This document shows, piece by piece, positions 17,896-26,817 of a DNA stretch of 64,000 nucleotides; within the stretch, counting starts at the first letter, position 1, and each line of letters begins with the position of its first letter. Source of the DNA: Rhodanobacteraceae bacterium (lineage in GTDB: Bacteria; Pseudomonadota; Gammaproteobacteria; Xanthomonadales; SZUA-5); assembly GCA_016713135.1 (NCBI GenBank), contig JADJPR010000005.1:29407-93406 (forward strand), read 5' to 3'. The position numbers were made by a program, and so were the translations under genes. The notes under the pieces are model-generated. The model worked only from the letters and a program-made list of their open reading frames with translations. It was not told the DNA's origin and made no database searches.

Positions 17896-18437
17896 GCGGC
17901 GTAGATGCCGAACAGGCTGCGGCCGTGTTCTTCGTAGTCCATGCCGAAGCCGAACACATAGCGGTCAGGCACGGTCAGGCCGACGAAATCGGCCTGGATT
18001 CCGGGCACGCAACGGTCGTGGTCCTTGCGCACCAGCACCGCCACGTAGACTGCCTTGGCGCCCTGCTCGACCGCGTACTTCTTCAGCGCTTCGAGCGTGT
18101 GGCCTTCGTCGAGGATGTCGTCGACGAACAGGATCACGCGGTCCTTGAAATCGTAGCGCGGGCGCGCCTTCCAGTAGAGCTCGCCGCCGCTGGTGCCGCC
18201 GTGGTAGCGGGTCACGTGCACATAGTCGAAATCGAGGTCGACGCTGGCGCCGATGCGTGGCGCAAGCATGCCCGCCGTGATCAGCCCGCCGGTCAGGACC
18301 GTGACGTAGATCGGCTGCTCGCCATCGAGCTTGTCGACGATGGCGGCGGCCATGCGATCGATCGCCGCTTCCAGTTCGGCGCGGTCGAACAGCAGGTCGG
18401 AGCGCGCCAGCACCGCCTTGAAATCGAGTTCCGTCAT
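17892..18437 (-). CDS. hpt: Hypoxanthine-guanine phosphoribosyltransferase
   Basis: Product of 181 aa with the PRPP-binding loop ILFVDDILDEGHTL and flexible-loop and base-binding segments typical of type I purine phosphoribosyltransferases (VLTGGLITAGML; RYHGGTSGGELYW). It converts hypoxanthine or guanine plus PRPP to IMP or GMP. It overlaps the downstream phosphorylase by four bases and ends a unit nagZ-hpt-phosphorylase; it starts two bases after the nagZ stop. Confidence 0.88.
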   Translation of the reverse strand: MTELDFKAVLARSDLLFDRAELEAAIDRMAAAIVDKLDGEQPIYVTVLTGGLITAGMLAPRIGASVDLDFDYVHVTRYHGGTSGGELYWKARPRYDFKDRVILFVDDILDEGHTLEALKKYAVEQGAKAVYVAVLVRKDHDRCVPGIQADFVGLTVPDRYVFGFGMDYEEHGRSLFGIYAA

Positions 18438-18439
18438 GA

Positions 18440-19453
18440 TTACGTGAGCTCCAGCAAAGCCTCCAGCCTAGCGGCGCGACGCGCCCAAGTCGAGCTTTCG
18501 CGCGCGCGCCGCTGGGGTGCACGCAGGCGTCCGCGCAGGCGCTGCGCAAGGCGGGCATTGGCCTTCAGGCGCAGTTCGCGTGCGGCCGCCAGCGCGGTCG
18601 GCACCAGCTGCGGATCGCACACCAGGATCAGGTCACAGCCAGCGTCCCGATGCGCGGCGAGGCGCGCACCAACATCGCCCAGCGCGGCGCCAGCGACCAT
18701 GCCGATGTCGTCGGAGATCACCACCCCCTCGAAACCCAGCGCCGAGCGCAGCACATCCTGGATCCAGTAGCGCGCATAGCCGGCGGCCTCCTTGCACACC
18801 GCCGGATACTCGACATGCGCCATCATCACCGCGCGCGCACCGGCGAGCACGCCGACCGCGAACGGCAGCAGGTCCTGGTCGCAGATCTCAAAGCCCGGCC
18901 GGGCGTCGATGGCACGGTCGTGATGGGTGTCGGCGAGCACGCTGCCGTGGCCGGGGAAGTGCTTCAGCGTGGCCGGCATGCCCACCCGCTGCAGGGTGTC
19001 GGCGTAGATCGTCGCCAGTTCCGCACAGGCCTCGGGCGCGGCGTCGAATGCACGGTCGCCGATCGCCAGGTTGCCACGCGCCAGATCCGCGACCGGCGCG
19101 AAGCTGAGGTCGAGGCCGGCGGCGAGCACTTCGGTGGCCATGATCTCGGCGTGCAGTCGCGCGGCCCGGCGCGCCGCGGCGGGCTGCTGGCGGTACAGGG
19201 CGCCGATGCGCGCCAGCGGCGGCAGCGCCGTGAACCCGGCGCGGAAGCGCTGCACCCGCCCGCCTTCCTGGTCGACCGCAATCACCGCGTCCGGATCGCA
19301 GGCACGGATGGCGGCGCAAAGATCGGCCAGTTGCGTCGGATCCGCGTAGTTGCGGGTGAACAATATCGCCCCGGCGACCGCCGGATCCGCCAGTTGGGCG
19401 GCCTCTTCCGGCATCAGCCGGGTGCCAGACACCCCAATCATCAGTGACGTCAT
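18440..19453 (-). CDS. nagZ: Beta-N-acetylhexosaminidase NagZ (GH3)
   Basis: Product of 337 aa from ATG 19453, which has GGAGG at a good distance. The GH3 features are present: AVDQEGGRVQRF, LKHFPGHG, the acid/base His in the loop DTHHDRAID, and the nucleophile in VISDDIGM. NagZ removes GlcNAc from anhydromuropeptides in the cytoplasm during peptidoglycan recycling and can affect beta-lactamase induction. It overlaps the CYTH gene by ATGA. Confidence 0.93.
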   Translation of the reverse strand: MTSLMIGVSGTRLMPEEAAQLADPAVAGAILFTRNYADPTQLADLCAAIRACDPDAVIAVDQEGGRVQRFRAGFTALPPLARIGALYRQQPAAARRAARLHAEIMATEVLAAGLDLSFAPVADLARGNLAIGDRAFDAAPEACAELATIYADTLQRVGMPATLKHFPGHGSVLADTHHDRAIDARPGFEICDQDLLPFAVGVLAGARAVMMAHVEYPAVCKEAAGYARYWIQDVLRSALGFEGVVISDDIGMVAGAALGDVGARLAAHRDAGCDLILVCDPQLVPTALAAARELRLKANARLAQRLRGRLRAPQRRARESSTWARRAARLEALLELT

Positions 19454-19923
19454 CGAGCCTCCCATTGGCTGTAGGGGTGACGCACCAGGTTGCTGTTCAT
19501 GTAGCGCGCGTCATGGGTGACTTCGCTCCCGAGCCATTCCGGCTGCGGATAGGCCTCGTCCGCCGCGGCGAGTTCCACTTCGGCCACGATCAGCCCCGCA
19601 TTCGCGCCGTCGAACTCATCGATCTCGAACACGTGGTTGTCGATCTCGACGAAATGCCGCGTCTTCGACACCACCGGGCCATCGGCCAATTCCGCCAGCA
19701 TCACCTGCGCGTCGGCGACCGGAATCGCGTACTCGAACTCCAGCCGCGTGGTGCCCAGGCGCGCGCTCTTGATGTTCAGCCACGCCCGCCCGCCGCCGAT
19801 GCGCACCCGCACCGACGAGCGCGTGCCACCGAGGTAGCCCTGCGCCAGGTACTCGCTGCGACTCACCTGCGCGCGCCAGGCGTCGCTGGCGAGCAGGAAC
19901 TTGCGTTCAATTTCGATCGCCAT
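19450..19923 (-). CDS. CYTH domain protein (triphosphatase-like)
   Basis: Product of 157 aa beginning MAIEIERKFL, the ExExK signature of the CYTH superfamily. Further charged strands that form the triphosphate tunnel are visible (RVRIGGGRAWLNIKSA, RLEFEYAIP, HVFEIDEFDGANAGLIVAEVEL). Bacterial members hydrolyse inorganic triphosphate or similar substrates. Only the C-terminal part of a longer open frame is real; the upstream part is the antisense of rlmD. It leads the purine/NagZ unit. Confidence 0.88.
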   Translation of the reverse strand: MAIEIERKFLLASDAWRAQVSRSEYLAQGYLGGTRSSVRVRIGGGRAWLNIKSARLGTTRLEFEYAIPVADAQVMLAELADGPVVSKTRHFVEIDNHVFEIDEFDGANAGLIVAEVELAAADEAYPQPEWLGSEVTHDARYMNSNLVRHPYSQWEAR

Positions 19924-19968
19924 CAGTAATGACCTCCGTGCAGCATGGGGATGCGTGAGCAGCATTCT

Positions 19969-20100
19969 TGTCCGCAAAGGACGCAAAGGACGCAAAGGAA
20001 AGCCCTCTCGGTCGAACCTGAGGTTGTCATCCGGTTGAAGCCACAGACAACTGTTTCTGCATCTTCCCGTGCTTCCCTTTGCGTCCTTTGCGGACAAGAA
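19969..20100 (+). repeat. Word-iterated inverted repeat, TTTGCGTCC family (copy 1)
   Basis: Between the CYTH gene and rlmD. The left arm reads TGTCCGCAAAGGACGCAAAG and goes on with the word; the right arm reads CTTTGCGTCCTTTGCGGACA. The core of about 80 bases is unique. Further copies lie at 26,680-27,258. The gap of 187 bases holds no gene. Confidence 0.65.
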
Positions 20101-20110
20101 ACTCTCTTGA

Positions 20111-21427
20111 TCAGCGCCGCACGAACAGCGCCATGCTCTCGACATGCGCGGTGTGGGCGAACATGTCCATCGCGCCGGCGGCGACCAGGTCGAAGCCCTT
20201 GGCGACCAGCAGCGCGGCGTCGCGCGCCAGGGTGCCGGGGTGGCAGGAGACGTAGACGATGCGCTCGACATCCTTGCCGGGCAGGTAGTCGAACACGCGC
20301 TCGGCGCCGGCGCGCGGCGGGTCCAGCAGGATCCGGGTGTAGCGTGCGCGCGCCCAGGCGGCGTCGCGCTGGTCCTGGCTGAGGTCAGCCACCGCGTAAT
20401 CGATATTGTCCAGGCCCGCGCGCTGAGCGTTCTGGCGTGCGCGCGCCAGCAGCCCCGCGTCGCCCTCGACCCCGAACACGCTCGCTGCGCGACGCGCCAG
20501 CGGCAGGGTGAAGTTGCCGAGGCCGCAATAGAGGTCGAGGACTTGGTCGCTGCTGCCGACATCCAGCAGATCGATGGCCTGCGCAACCATCGCGCGGTTG
20601 ATGCTGTCGTTGACCTGCACGAAGTCCAGCGGCAGGTAGGCCAGGCGCAGGCTGTCGTCGATGGCGTATTCCAGTTCCGGCGGCGGCGTGCCGTCCAGGC
20701 CCACCAGGCTGTCGAGGCCGGCCGGCTGCAGCACGATCTGGAATCCGTGCGCGGCGCCAAAGGCCGCCAGGCGTTCGCGATCGGCCGCGGTGAGCGGCAC
20801 CAGGTTGCGGAACACCAGCACGACCTTTTCCGCCGCAGCGACTTCGATCTGTGCGATCGCCGCGCGCGCATCCATCTGCGAGACCAGATCGGACAAGGCG
20901 CCGATGCGGGTGCCGACGCGCGGATCAAGCACCGGGCAGTGCTCGATCTCGGCCACGTAGCGCCCGTTGGCTTCGCGAAAGCCCACCAGTGCGCGGCCCT
21001 TCTTCTCGACGAAGCGCACCGACAGGCGCGCCTTGCGCCGGTAGCCCCAGATCTCGCGCTGCAGCGCAGGCAGTACGCGCTCGGGGCGCACCTTGCCGAT
21101 GCGCTCCAGGCTGTCCATCAGCTGCTTCTGCTTGAACTCGATCTGGCGCAAGGGATCGAGGTGCTGCAGGCTGCAGCCGGAGCACACCGAGACGTGCGCG
21201 CAGCGCGGCTCCACCCGGTCCGGGCTGGCCTGCAGGATCTCCTCGGCCGCGGCGTCGTCGTACTGCCGATGACGCTTGACCAGGCGCGCGCGCACCTGCT
21301 CGCCCGGCAACGCGCCGTCGACAAACACCGCCTTCTGCCCCGCGCGTGCGATGCCGCGCCCGTCGTGGGCCAGATCCTCGATCAGCAACTCCAATGCAAT
21401 CCCCGCCTTCCGCCGTGGCAATCGCAC
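20111..21427 (-). CDS. rlmD: 23S rRNA (uracil-1939-C5)-methyltransferase RlmD
   Basis: Product of 438 aa with a TRAM domain (about 10-65), the iron-sulphur cysteines C-x5-C-x2-C in CAHVSVCSGCSLQH plus a later Cys in EHCPVL, the SAM motif LDLYCGLGNFTLPLA, DPPRAG and the catalytic Cys in YVSCHPGTLARD. It methylates U1939 of 23S rRNA. Upstream it is divergent from a receiver-HPt gene with a short promoter gap. Confidence 0.93.
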   Translation of the reverse strand: MRLPRRKAGIALELLIEDLAHDGRGIARAGQKAVFVDGALPGEQVRARLVKRHRQYDDAAAEEILQASPDRVEPRCAHVSVCSGCSLQHLDPLRQIEFKQKQLMDSLERIGKVRPERVLPALQREIWGYRRKARLSVRFVEKKGRALVGFREANGRYVAEIEHCPVLDPRVGTRIGALSDLVSQMDARAAIAQIEVAAAEKVVLVFRNLVPLTAADRERLAAFGAAHGFQIVLQPAGLDSLVGLDGTPPPELEYAIDDSLRLAYLPLDFVQVNDSINRAMVAQAIDLLDVGSSDQVLDLYCGLGNFTLPLARRAASVFGVEGDAGLLARARQNAQRAGLDNIDYAVADLSQDQRDAAWARARYTRILLDPPRAGAERVFDYLPGKDVERIVYVSCHPGTLARDAALLVAKGFDLVAAGAMDMFAHTAHVESMALFVRR

Positions 21428-21472
21428 AATCTAGCGGGGATACTGCCCTTTGGCCACGCAATGTGCCCAATC

Positions 21473-22189
21473 ATGACGCAGCTCCGATGCTTGCTGGTCG
21501 ATGACGACGCCATCTCGGCGGTCTTCGTGGGCGATTGGCTGGCGGCGCGCGGCTGGGAGGTGCGGCACGCGGAAACGCTTGCGGGAGCCGATGCGGCGCT
21601 GGCACAAGGCGAATTTGAGCTCTGGCTGGTCGACCGTCGGCTCCCCGATGGCGATGGCCTGGCCTGGCTGGGTCGGCGCCTTGCCGGATGCTGCCAGTCG
21701 ACTCCGCGCTGCCTGCTGGCGAGCGGGGAGCGTATCGCCGCCGATGCCCTGCCGCCCGGCGTGGGCAGCCTGCGCAAGCCGCTCGACACGGAATGGCTGA
21801 GCGCATGGCTGGAGTCACAACCGGCGAACGCTGCGACCATGGATGCCGTAGAGCAGCCGTCCACGTCACTACTCGAGGACGAGCGCGCCCTCACACGCTT
21901 CGGCGGCAATCGCGCAGCACTGCACTCGCTGCGCCGGATGCTGCTGGCAGAACTTCGCGACAGCGTCAGCTGGCGCGCGAGCCTGGCGCAATCGCCAACG
22001 CCGGCAGCCGCGCTGGACGCACTGCACCGGCTACGGGCGGGATGCACGCTGACCGGTTGCGTGCGACTGGGAGCCGTGGCCGAGGAACTCGAGTCAGCGC
22101 TGCGCGCTGGCGCGCCTGCGCGTCCGGATTCCCTGCAGGCACTGGATGAGGCGCTGCGCGCCACGATGCTGGCCCTGGGTGCAGAGTGA
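21473..22189 (+). CDS. Response regulator receiver with C-terminal HPt-like domain
   Basis: Product of 238 aa from the ATG at 21473. Residues 1-120 are a receiver: acidic residues at 10-12 (LLVDDD), phosphoacceptor Asp54 in WLVDRRLPDG, a conserved Ser in LLASGE and Lys102 in LRKPLD. Residues about 140-238 look like a histidine phosphotransfer domain, with His185 in LHRLRAGCTLTG. There is no output domain. The pairing suggests a phosphorelay node, perhaps fed by an unlinked hybrid kinase. Promoter shared with divergent rlmD; recO converges just downstream. Confidence 0.78.
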   Translation: MTQLRCLLVDDDAISAVFVGDWLAARGWEVRHAETLAGADAALAQGEFELWLVDRRLPDGDGLAWLGRRLAGCCQSTPRCLLASGERIAADALPPGVGSLRKPLDTEWLSAWLESQPANAATMDAVEQPSTSLLEDERALTRFGGNRAALHSLRRMLLAELRDSVSWRASLAQSPTPAAALDALHRLRAGCTLTGCVRLGAVAEELESALRAGAPARPDSLQALDEALRATMLALGAE

Positions 22190-22196
22190 CCGCTGC

Positions 22197-22892
22197 TCAG
22201 CGCCCGAGCTTGGCGAGCAGCCCCCAGGATTGCAGCGGTTCTCCGCGCAACTGCTGGCCGATCAACTCCCGCAGCAACCGGCGCAACTCACGCAGCTGCT
22301 CGGGCGCGGGCAGGTCGTCGCGATCCATTCCCAGGAGCGCCGCACCGCTGTAGCCAGGCGCCGGTTCTGCCACGCGCACGAAGCCGTGGTCCGGTTCGAA
22401 GCGGTAACGCCCGTCGGGATCGAGTGCATCGCCGGCGGCGTCGCTGGCGAAATCGGCGGCATAGCCCATCGCCTGCAGCAGATCGCGTTCGAAGCGACGC
22501 AGGGTCCAGGCCAGCGAGGGCGTGTCGACCAGTTCCTGCATGGTCGCCGCATAGCGCTGGAACAGTTGCGGATGCGCGTCCCCGCGCGGCAGCAGGCGGA
22601 CCAGCAACTCGTTGCAATACAGGCCACCCAAAGCATGGTCGGCACGCAACAGCAGCGCCGGGCCGGCGGGTTCGGCACGCACCAGTCGCTGCAAATCGCC
22701 GCTGCCGCCGAAGTCCAGCCGCAGTTCCTGGAATGGTTGCAACAGCGCTGGAAGCGCACTCTTCGAACCGCGCGCGCCACGGGCGATCAGGCCGATACGC
22801 CCGTGGTCCGGCGTCCACGCTTCCAGCAGCAAGCTGGATTCGGAATATTGCCGGCGGTGCAACACAAAGGCCGGCTGGTCCGCTACACGCAT
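22197..22892 (-). CDS. recO: DNA repair protein RecO
   Basis: Product of 231 aa with the RecO start (PAFVLHRRQYSESSLLLEAWT), the OB-fold strand GLIARGARGSKSAL and the helical C-domain (ALGGLYCNELLVRLLPRGD). RecO works with RecR and RecF to load RecA on SSB-coated single-stranded DNA. A single cysteine remains from the zinc site usual in other lineages, which is normal for gammaproteobacteria. Converges with the receiver-HPt gene. Confidence 0.9.
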   Translation of the reverse strand: MRVADQPAFVLHRRQYSESSLLLEAWTPDHGRIGLIARGARGSKSALPALLQPFQELRLDFGGSGDLQRLVRAEPAGPALLLRADHALGGLYCNELLVRLLPRGDAHPQLFQRYAATMQELVDTPSLAWTLRRFERDLLQAMGYAADFASDAAGDALDPDGRYRFEPDHGFVRVAEPAPGYSGAALLGMDRDDLPAPEQLRELRRLLRELIGQQLRGEPLQSWGLLAKLGR

Positions 22893-22931
22893 TGCCGCAA
22901 CATCCTCGCCGAGCTAGTGCCCCAGGGGACA

Positions 22932-24884
22932 CTAGCGCCTGTGCGCGGCGATCACCGCCACGCCGAGCAATCCCAGCAGCAGCACGAGCAGGCGCATGGC
23001 CCCAGGGCCGAGCGCCGGCACCGCCCGCGGCGGTGGCGCGCCGAACAAGCCAGCCGCGCGGGCCATCGCGCGACGGCCGACCTGCTGGCCGAGCAGGCGC
23101 CCGGGGAAATCATCGTAGGCCGGATGGATGCCGCCGTAGATGCGTGAAATCCCGGCCTCGTCGGCGGCGTCGAAATAGGTCGCGTATTGCAGGTCCATCG
23201 GCTGGCTCGGGCCAAACTCGAAACCGAGCGGGAATCCGCTGCCGTCGGTCGCGGCGCGGAAGCTGGCCAGCCCGCCGGGAAAGAAGGCGGAGCCGGTGAA
23301 ATCGGCCAGCACCTCGGCCGCGCCGCGCGAAAAACCACTGTGCCCGGAGGTGTAGCCCGGAAATGGCGGAGTGACGAATGCGCGCGCCTGGTAGGGGATC
23401 CAGCGATCGCCCAGGATCCAGGCCACGCCACCGGCCTGGGACGCGGGCTGCGGCGGATGGCCCGCCCAAGCCAGGATGGCAATCCGGCCGACACTCGCCG
23501 CCAGATGCGCATGCCGCTGGCCCGGCGCGCTCGATTCGGCAGTGACCAGTTCGATCAGACCGGGCACCAGCGGCAAGCCATTCGCATGGTAGGCGGGCAG
23601 CGCCGGGTCGCTGGACTGCCCCAGGCTGGCCATTTCGCGGATCAGCGTGATCGGGCGTGAGGCATTGCCAAGGAACTTGGTTTCCCAGGTGGCGATCGCC
23701 ACGTCGTGCAGCGCCGCATTCAGCGCGAGATAGAGCTTCACATCCCAGTCGAGTCGCGCAAGCACCGGCCCCGAGCCGCGGAAACGTCGCGCCAGCGCCG
23801 GGTGATCGGAGACCGCATTGGCAATCTCGTTCCAGTGGCCGGGCGGTGTCGACGAGCGCGGGCCGTCGGCCCAGAACTCGGACACCACACGCGCGTAGTC
23901 GCCCAGCAGGACGAAGTTGTCTGCATAGGGCTGCCCGGTAACCGGGTTCACGGCGTGACCGCTGCCGTCGTTGGTGCCCACCGGATGGTTGCCGCGCACC
24001 CGCGGCGAGTGGTTGAGCAACGCCGTGTTCGCTGGCGTCAACAGGCTGCTGGCGCGGATGACCTCGACGATGTCCGCGCGCAATTGCGCGTCCCCGGCAC
24101 CGCCCAGGCGCGGCGGCGGCGCCAGGCTTACATACGGTTGGCCCGGCGCCGGGCGTTGGATCGCGAAAGGCTCCACCTGGCGCCAATGCGAAGTCAGGAA
24201 GGTCTGCACGCCCGGCGCCCCGGGCGGGATCAGCGGCTGCCATGCATTGATGTCGACCAGGCCGCCGGTGCCGGGCAGTTGCACCAGCATCGGCGCATTG
24301 GTGGGAAAGAAGGGCACCGGATCCACATAGCTGCCCTGCTGGTTGGATCCATCCTGCAATCCGCGCGCGATGATGGCCGCAGCGATGCGGTTGCCCACCG
24401 CGGCGGGCGATGAGCCGGATGTGGTCGTGTTGCTGGTGTCCAGTCCCAGCTCGCCCATGCACGCGTCGAAGCGCGCGAACGAGGTGCTTTGTCCGGGCGA
24501 GCCGGCGAACCGGTTCAGCAGCATGCGGTAGGCGGCGTAACTGATGGCGACGGGCTGATCGCCAGCCGGCCGCCCCGCCGCCGCGGGCGACTCGTCGGCG
24601 TAGACCGGCAGAGCCAGCGGGTCGTAGGCGGCGAAGGCATCGTAGATCGCCGCGGAGACATGGAACAGGTTGCGCGCATGCACCGTGGGGCGAGGCGCGT
24701 CGATGCGGATCGCCGCCAGCAGTTGCTCGTTCCACATACGCGCCACCGAGCGCTCGCCGCTGCAGGCCAGCGATTCGGGCAGGTCGGCGCGCGTCGACGG
24801 CGGCAGTGACACCGGTGCGGCGATCGCAGCGGCGCCCAGGAACAGGAAGATCGCGCAGGCTGCGCGAGGTTGCGGCAAATGCAT
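22932..24884 (-). CDS. Secreted vanadium haloperoxidase-like (PAP2 superfamily) protein with C-terminal sorting tail
   Basis: Product of 650 aa from ATG 24884. A signal peptide (CAIFLFLGAAAIAAP) and PAP2/vanadium-haloperoxidase motifs are present: YTSGHSGFSRGAAEVL and GISRIYGGIHPAYDD, which carry the vanadate or phosphate-binding Ser-Gly-His, Arg and His. The last 35 residues are VPALGPG, then a membrane helix and a basic end (AAHRR), like an IPTL/VPxx-type exosortase sorting signal. It may be a haloperoxidase or a phosphatase of this fold; only the fold is certain. It starts four bases after the stop of the FG-GAP gene, so they are co-expressed. Confidence 0.8.
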   Translation of the reverse strand: MHLPQPRAACAIFLFLGAAAIAAPVSLPPSTRADLPESLACSGERSVARMWNEQLLAAIRIDAPRPTVHARNLFHVSAAIYDAFAAYDPLALPVYADESPAAAGRPAGDQPVAISYAAYRMLLNRFAGSPGQSTSFARFDACMGELGLDTSNTTTSGSSPAAVGNRIAAAIIARGLQDGSNQQGSYVDPVPFFPTNAPMLVQLPGTGGLVDINAWQPLIPPGAPGVQTFLTSHWRQVEPFAIQRPAPGQPYVSLAPPPRLGGAGDAQLRADIVEVIRASSLLTPANTALLNHSPRVRGNHPVGTNDGSGHAVNPVTGQPYADNFVLLGDYARVVSEFWADGPRSSTPPGHWNEIANAVSDHPALARRFRGSGPVLARLDWDVKLYLALNAALHDVAIATWETKFLGNASRPITLIREMASLGQSSDPALPAYHANGLPLVPGLIELVTAESSAPGQRHAHLAASVGRIAILAWAGHPPQPASQAGGVAWILGDRWIPYQARAFVTPPFPGYTSGHSGFSRGAAEVLADFTGSAFFPGGLASFRAATDGSGFPLGFEFGPSQPMDLQYATYFDAADEAGISRIYGGIHPAYDDFPGRLLGQQVGRRAMARAAGLFGAPPPRAVPALGPGAMRLLVLLLGLLGVAVIAAHRR

Positions 24885-24888
24885 GAGC

Positions 24889-26478
24889 TCAATTCTCGAA
24901 ACCGTGCGCGAACAGCACGGCGCTGGGGTGGAAGATCGTGTGCTTGCGGTCGGCGTCCAGCGAGCCGAGGGCGGCGACACTACCATCGGGCCAGCGCAAT
25001 TCCACCGTCGCCGACGTGAAGGCGCCCAGGCCGAAATGCAGCTGCGGCTCATGACTGGCGCCGCGCGACTCGCCGGACCGGAGTTCACGGATCTGGCGCG
25101 CGCCGTCGGCTGTGGTCAACGTCAGCAACGCTCCGAGCGCATCGCGATTGCGGTCCGCCGCGCCACGCAATTCGAAGGCCATCCAGTGGTTCCCGCTCGT
25201 CTGGTCGTTACGGTACAGCCGGTAGCCCTCGTTCCAGTGGCCGAGCACGAGGTCCAGGTCGCCGTCCTGGTCGTAATCCAAGCGCGCGGCGCTCTCGGTC
25301 GGACGGATCTGGGCCAACGCGCCGCTGTCCGGTGTGATGCGCAGGAAATCGCCCCCGGTGTTGCGGAACAACTGGTCCTGGTTGGGGGTGTTGGAGAAGC
25401 CGCCCGAGGCGATCGCAAGGAAGGCGTCTTCCCAGCCATCGTTGTCGAAGTCGGCGAAGATGGTGCCCCAGCCGACCGCGAAATGATTGAGCGCAGACCC
25501 GGTCTCGCGCTGGAAGGACAGCGGCGCGGTGCCCTGGCCACGCAGGAACATCTGCTCGTCCACACTCGAATAGAAGAGGTCCCAGTCACAGTCACGGTCC
25601 ACATCGCCCACCGCAATGCCCATGCCGAAGGCCGGGACGTCGGCGCCGCTCGCGGCAGCCATGTCGACCAGACACAGCACGCGGCAGCCAGGACCGGCAT
25701 TGCGCCAAAGGGTATTGCCCTTGAGCTTGTCGTTGACCACGTAGAGATCCGGGCGCCCATCGCGGTCGAGATCGCTGATTACCGCCGCGAGCACCGGCCG
25801 CCGCAGTTTCTGGCGCTCCTCCACGCTGAACTCGGCGGTGATGTTGGTCCACTGGCCGGGCGCCGTCTGTAACACCACGCGGTCCAGGTTGTCGGGGTTG
25901 CTGACGTCCGGAGAGGCGGAGTCCGGATAGACGCCGATGTAAATGTCGAGCAAGCCGTTGCCGTCCAGGTCACCCCAGGCCAACGCGTCCGTATGCGGTG
26001 GGTTGAACCCGGCGGGCGCGTGGTCGAGTTCGGGCACCATCGCGTTGACGAAGCGACGGCCGCCGAGGTTGCGCATCAGCAGGTTGGACTGGCCGCGACA
26101 GCCTATGTAAACGTCGGTCCAGCCGTCGTTGTCGTAGTCCGCCGCTGCCGCCACGCTGCACGCGGTGCCCGCGAACATCGCATTGACTTCGGCCAACTCC
26201 TCGAAGGTTCCGTCACCGCGATTGAAGTACAGGCGGGTAGGATTGAGGTAGCCAGTGACCAGGATGTCGCTCCAGCCATCGTGATCGTAGTCGGCAACCG
26301 CGATACCGCCAGCCGGAATGTTGGCCAGGAACGAGGGCGTGAAACCGGACGGGCCAGACACATCGGTGAATGGCTGAGCGTCCAGGCGCGCCGCCGGCAG
26401 CATCGCGCAGAGCGCAATCAAACATTGGATGACCAGCTTCACGCAGTCGCTCCGTCGCTCGGGCCAACTGATCATCAA
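24889..26478 (-). CDS. Secreted FG-GAP/VCBS repeat protein with ASPIC/UnbV domain (CRTAC1-like) and GFE tail
   Basis: Product of 529 aa. The start is either ATG 26478 or GTG 26442; a signal peptide follows (VIQCLIALCAMLPAARLDAQ). Seven calcium-loop repeats of D-x-D-x-D-G type are seen (DYDHDGWSD, DYDNDGWTD, DLDGNGLLD, DLDRDGRPD, DVDRDCDWD, DFDNDGWED, DYDQDGDLD), giving a beta-propeller. The C-terminal 90 residues are the ASPIC/UnbV domain (RNDQTSGNHWMAFELRG; GLGAFTSATVELRWPDG). The protein ends LFAHGFEN, the same tail as two other exported proteins here. Probably a cell-surface or extracellular binding protein working with the haloperoxidase-like neighbour. Confidence 0.85.
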   Translation of the reverse strand: MMISWPERRSDCVKLVIQCLIALCAMLPAARLDAQPFTDVSGPSGFTPSFLANIPAGGIAVADYDHDGWSDILVTGYLNPTRLYFNRGDGTFEELAEVNAMFAGTACSVAAAADYDNDGWTDVYIGCRGQSNLLMRNLGGRRFVNAMVPELDHAPAGFNPPHTDALAWGDLDGNGLLDIYIGVYPDSASPDVSNPDNLDRVVLQTAPGQWTNITAEFSVEERQKLRRPVLAAVISDLDRDGRPDLYVVNDKLKGNTLWRNAGPGCRVLCLVDMAAASGADVPAFGMGIAVGDVDRDCDWDLFYSSVDEQMFLRGQGTAPLSFQRETGSALNHFAVGWGTIFADFDNDGWEDAFLAIASGGFSNTPNQDQLFRNTGGDFLRITPDSGALAQIRPTESAARLDYDQDGDLDLVLGHWNEGYRLYRNDQTSGNHWMAFELRGAADRNRDALGALLTLTTADGARQIRELRSGESRGASHEPQLHFGLGAFTSATVELRWPDGSVAALGSLDADRKHTIFHPSAVLFAHGFEN

Positions 26479-26679
26479 GGCATCCGGACAGTATCGTCAA
26501 TGCCGCATGCACGGCCGATCGCTCCGGCAGCGAGCGCACTTCGTGGCCTATGCCTCAGGGATCGCCGGCGCCGGCATCAAGACCGCGATGCGTGCTCTCG
26601 ATACAGCCAGCGCGCGGTTCAGCCCGGTGCGAGATCCACCGCGAAGCACCCAATCGCAGAGATCGCGGACTGTGCTTTT

Positions 26680-26790
26680 GGACGCAAAGGACGCAAAGGA
26701 CGCAAAGGAAATCAAACGCGATACAGCGCTGGGGTATCCCCGGCACTTGCTGTCTTTGCGTCCTTTGCGTCCCTTTGCGTCCTTTGCGTA
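26680..26790 (+). repeat. TTTGCGTCC-family inverted repeat (copy 2) and surrounding non-coding stretch
   Basis: The gap 26,479-27,399 holds no credible gene. Here the arms GGACGCAAAGGACGCAAAGG and CTTTGCGTCCTTTGCGTCC flank a core of about 45 bases. The arms are longer but less regular than in copies 3 and 4, as if the word had been multiplied. Confidence 0.6.
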
Positions 26791-26817
26791 CTCAATCACA
26801 GGGTCGTCGTTTCGCAC

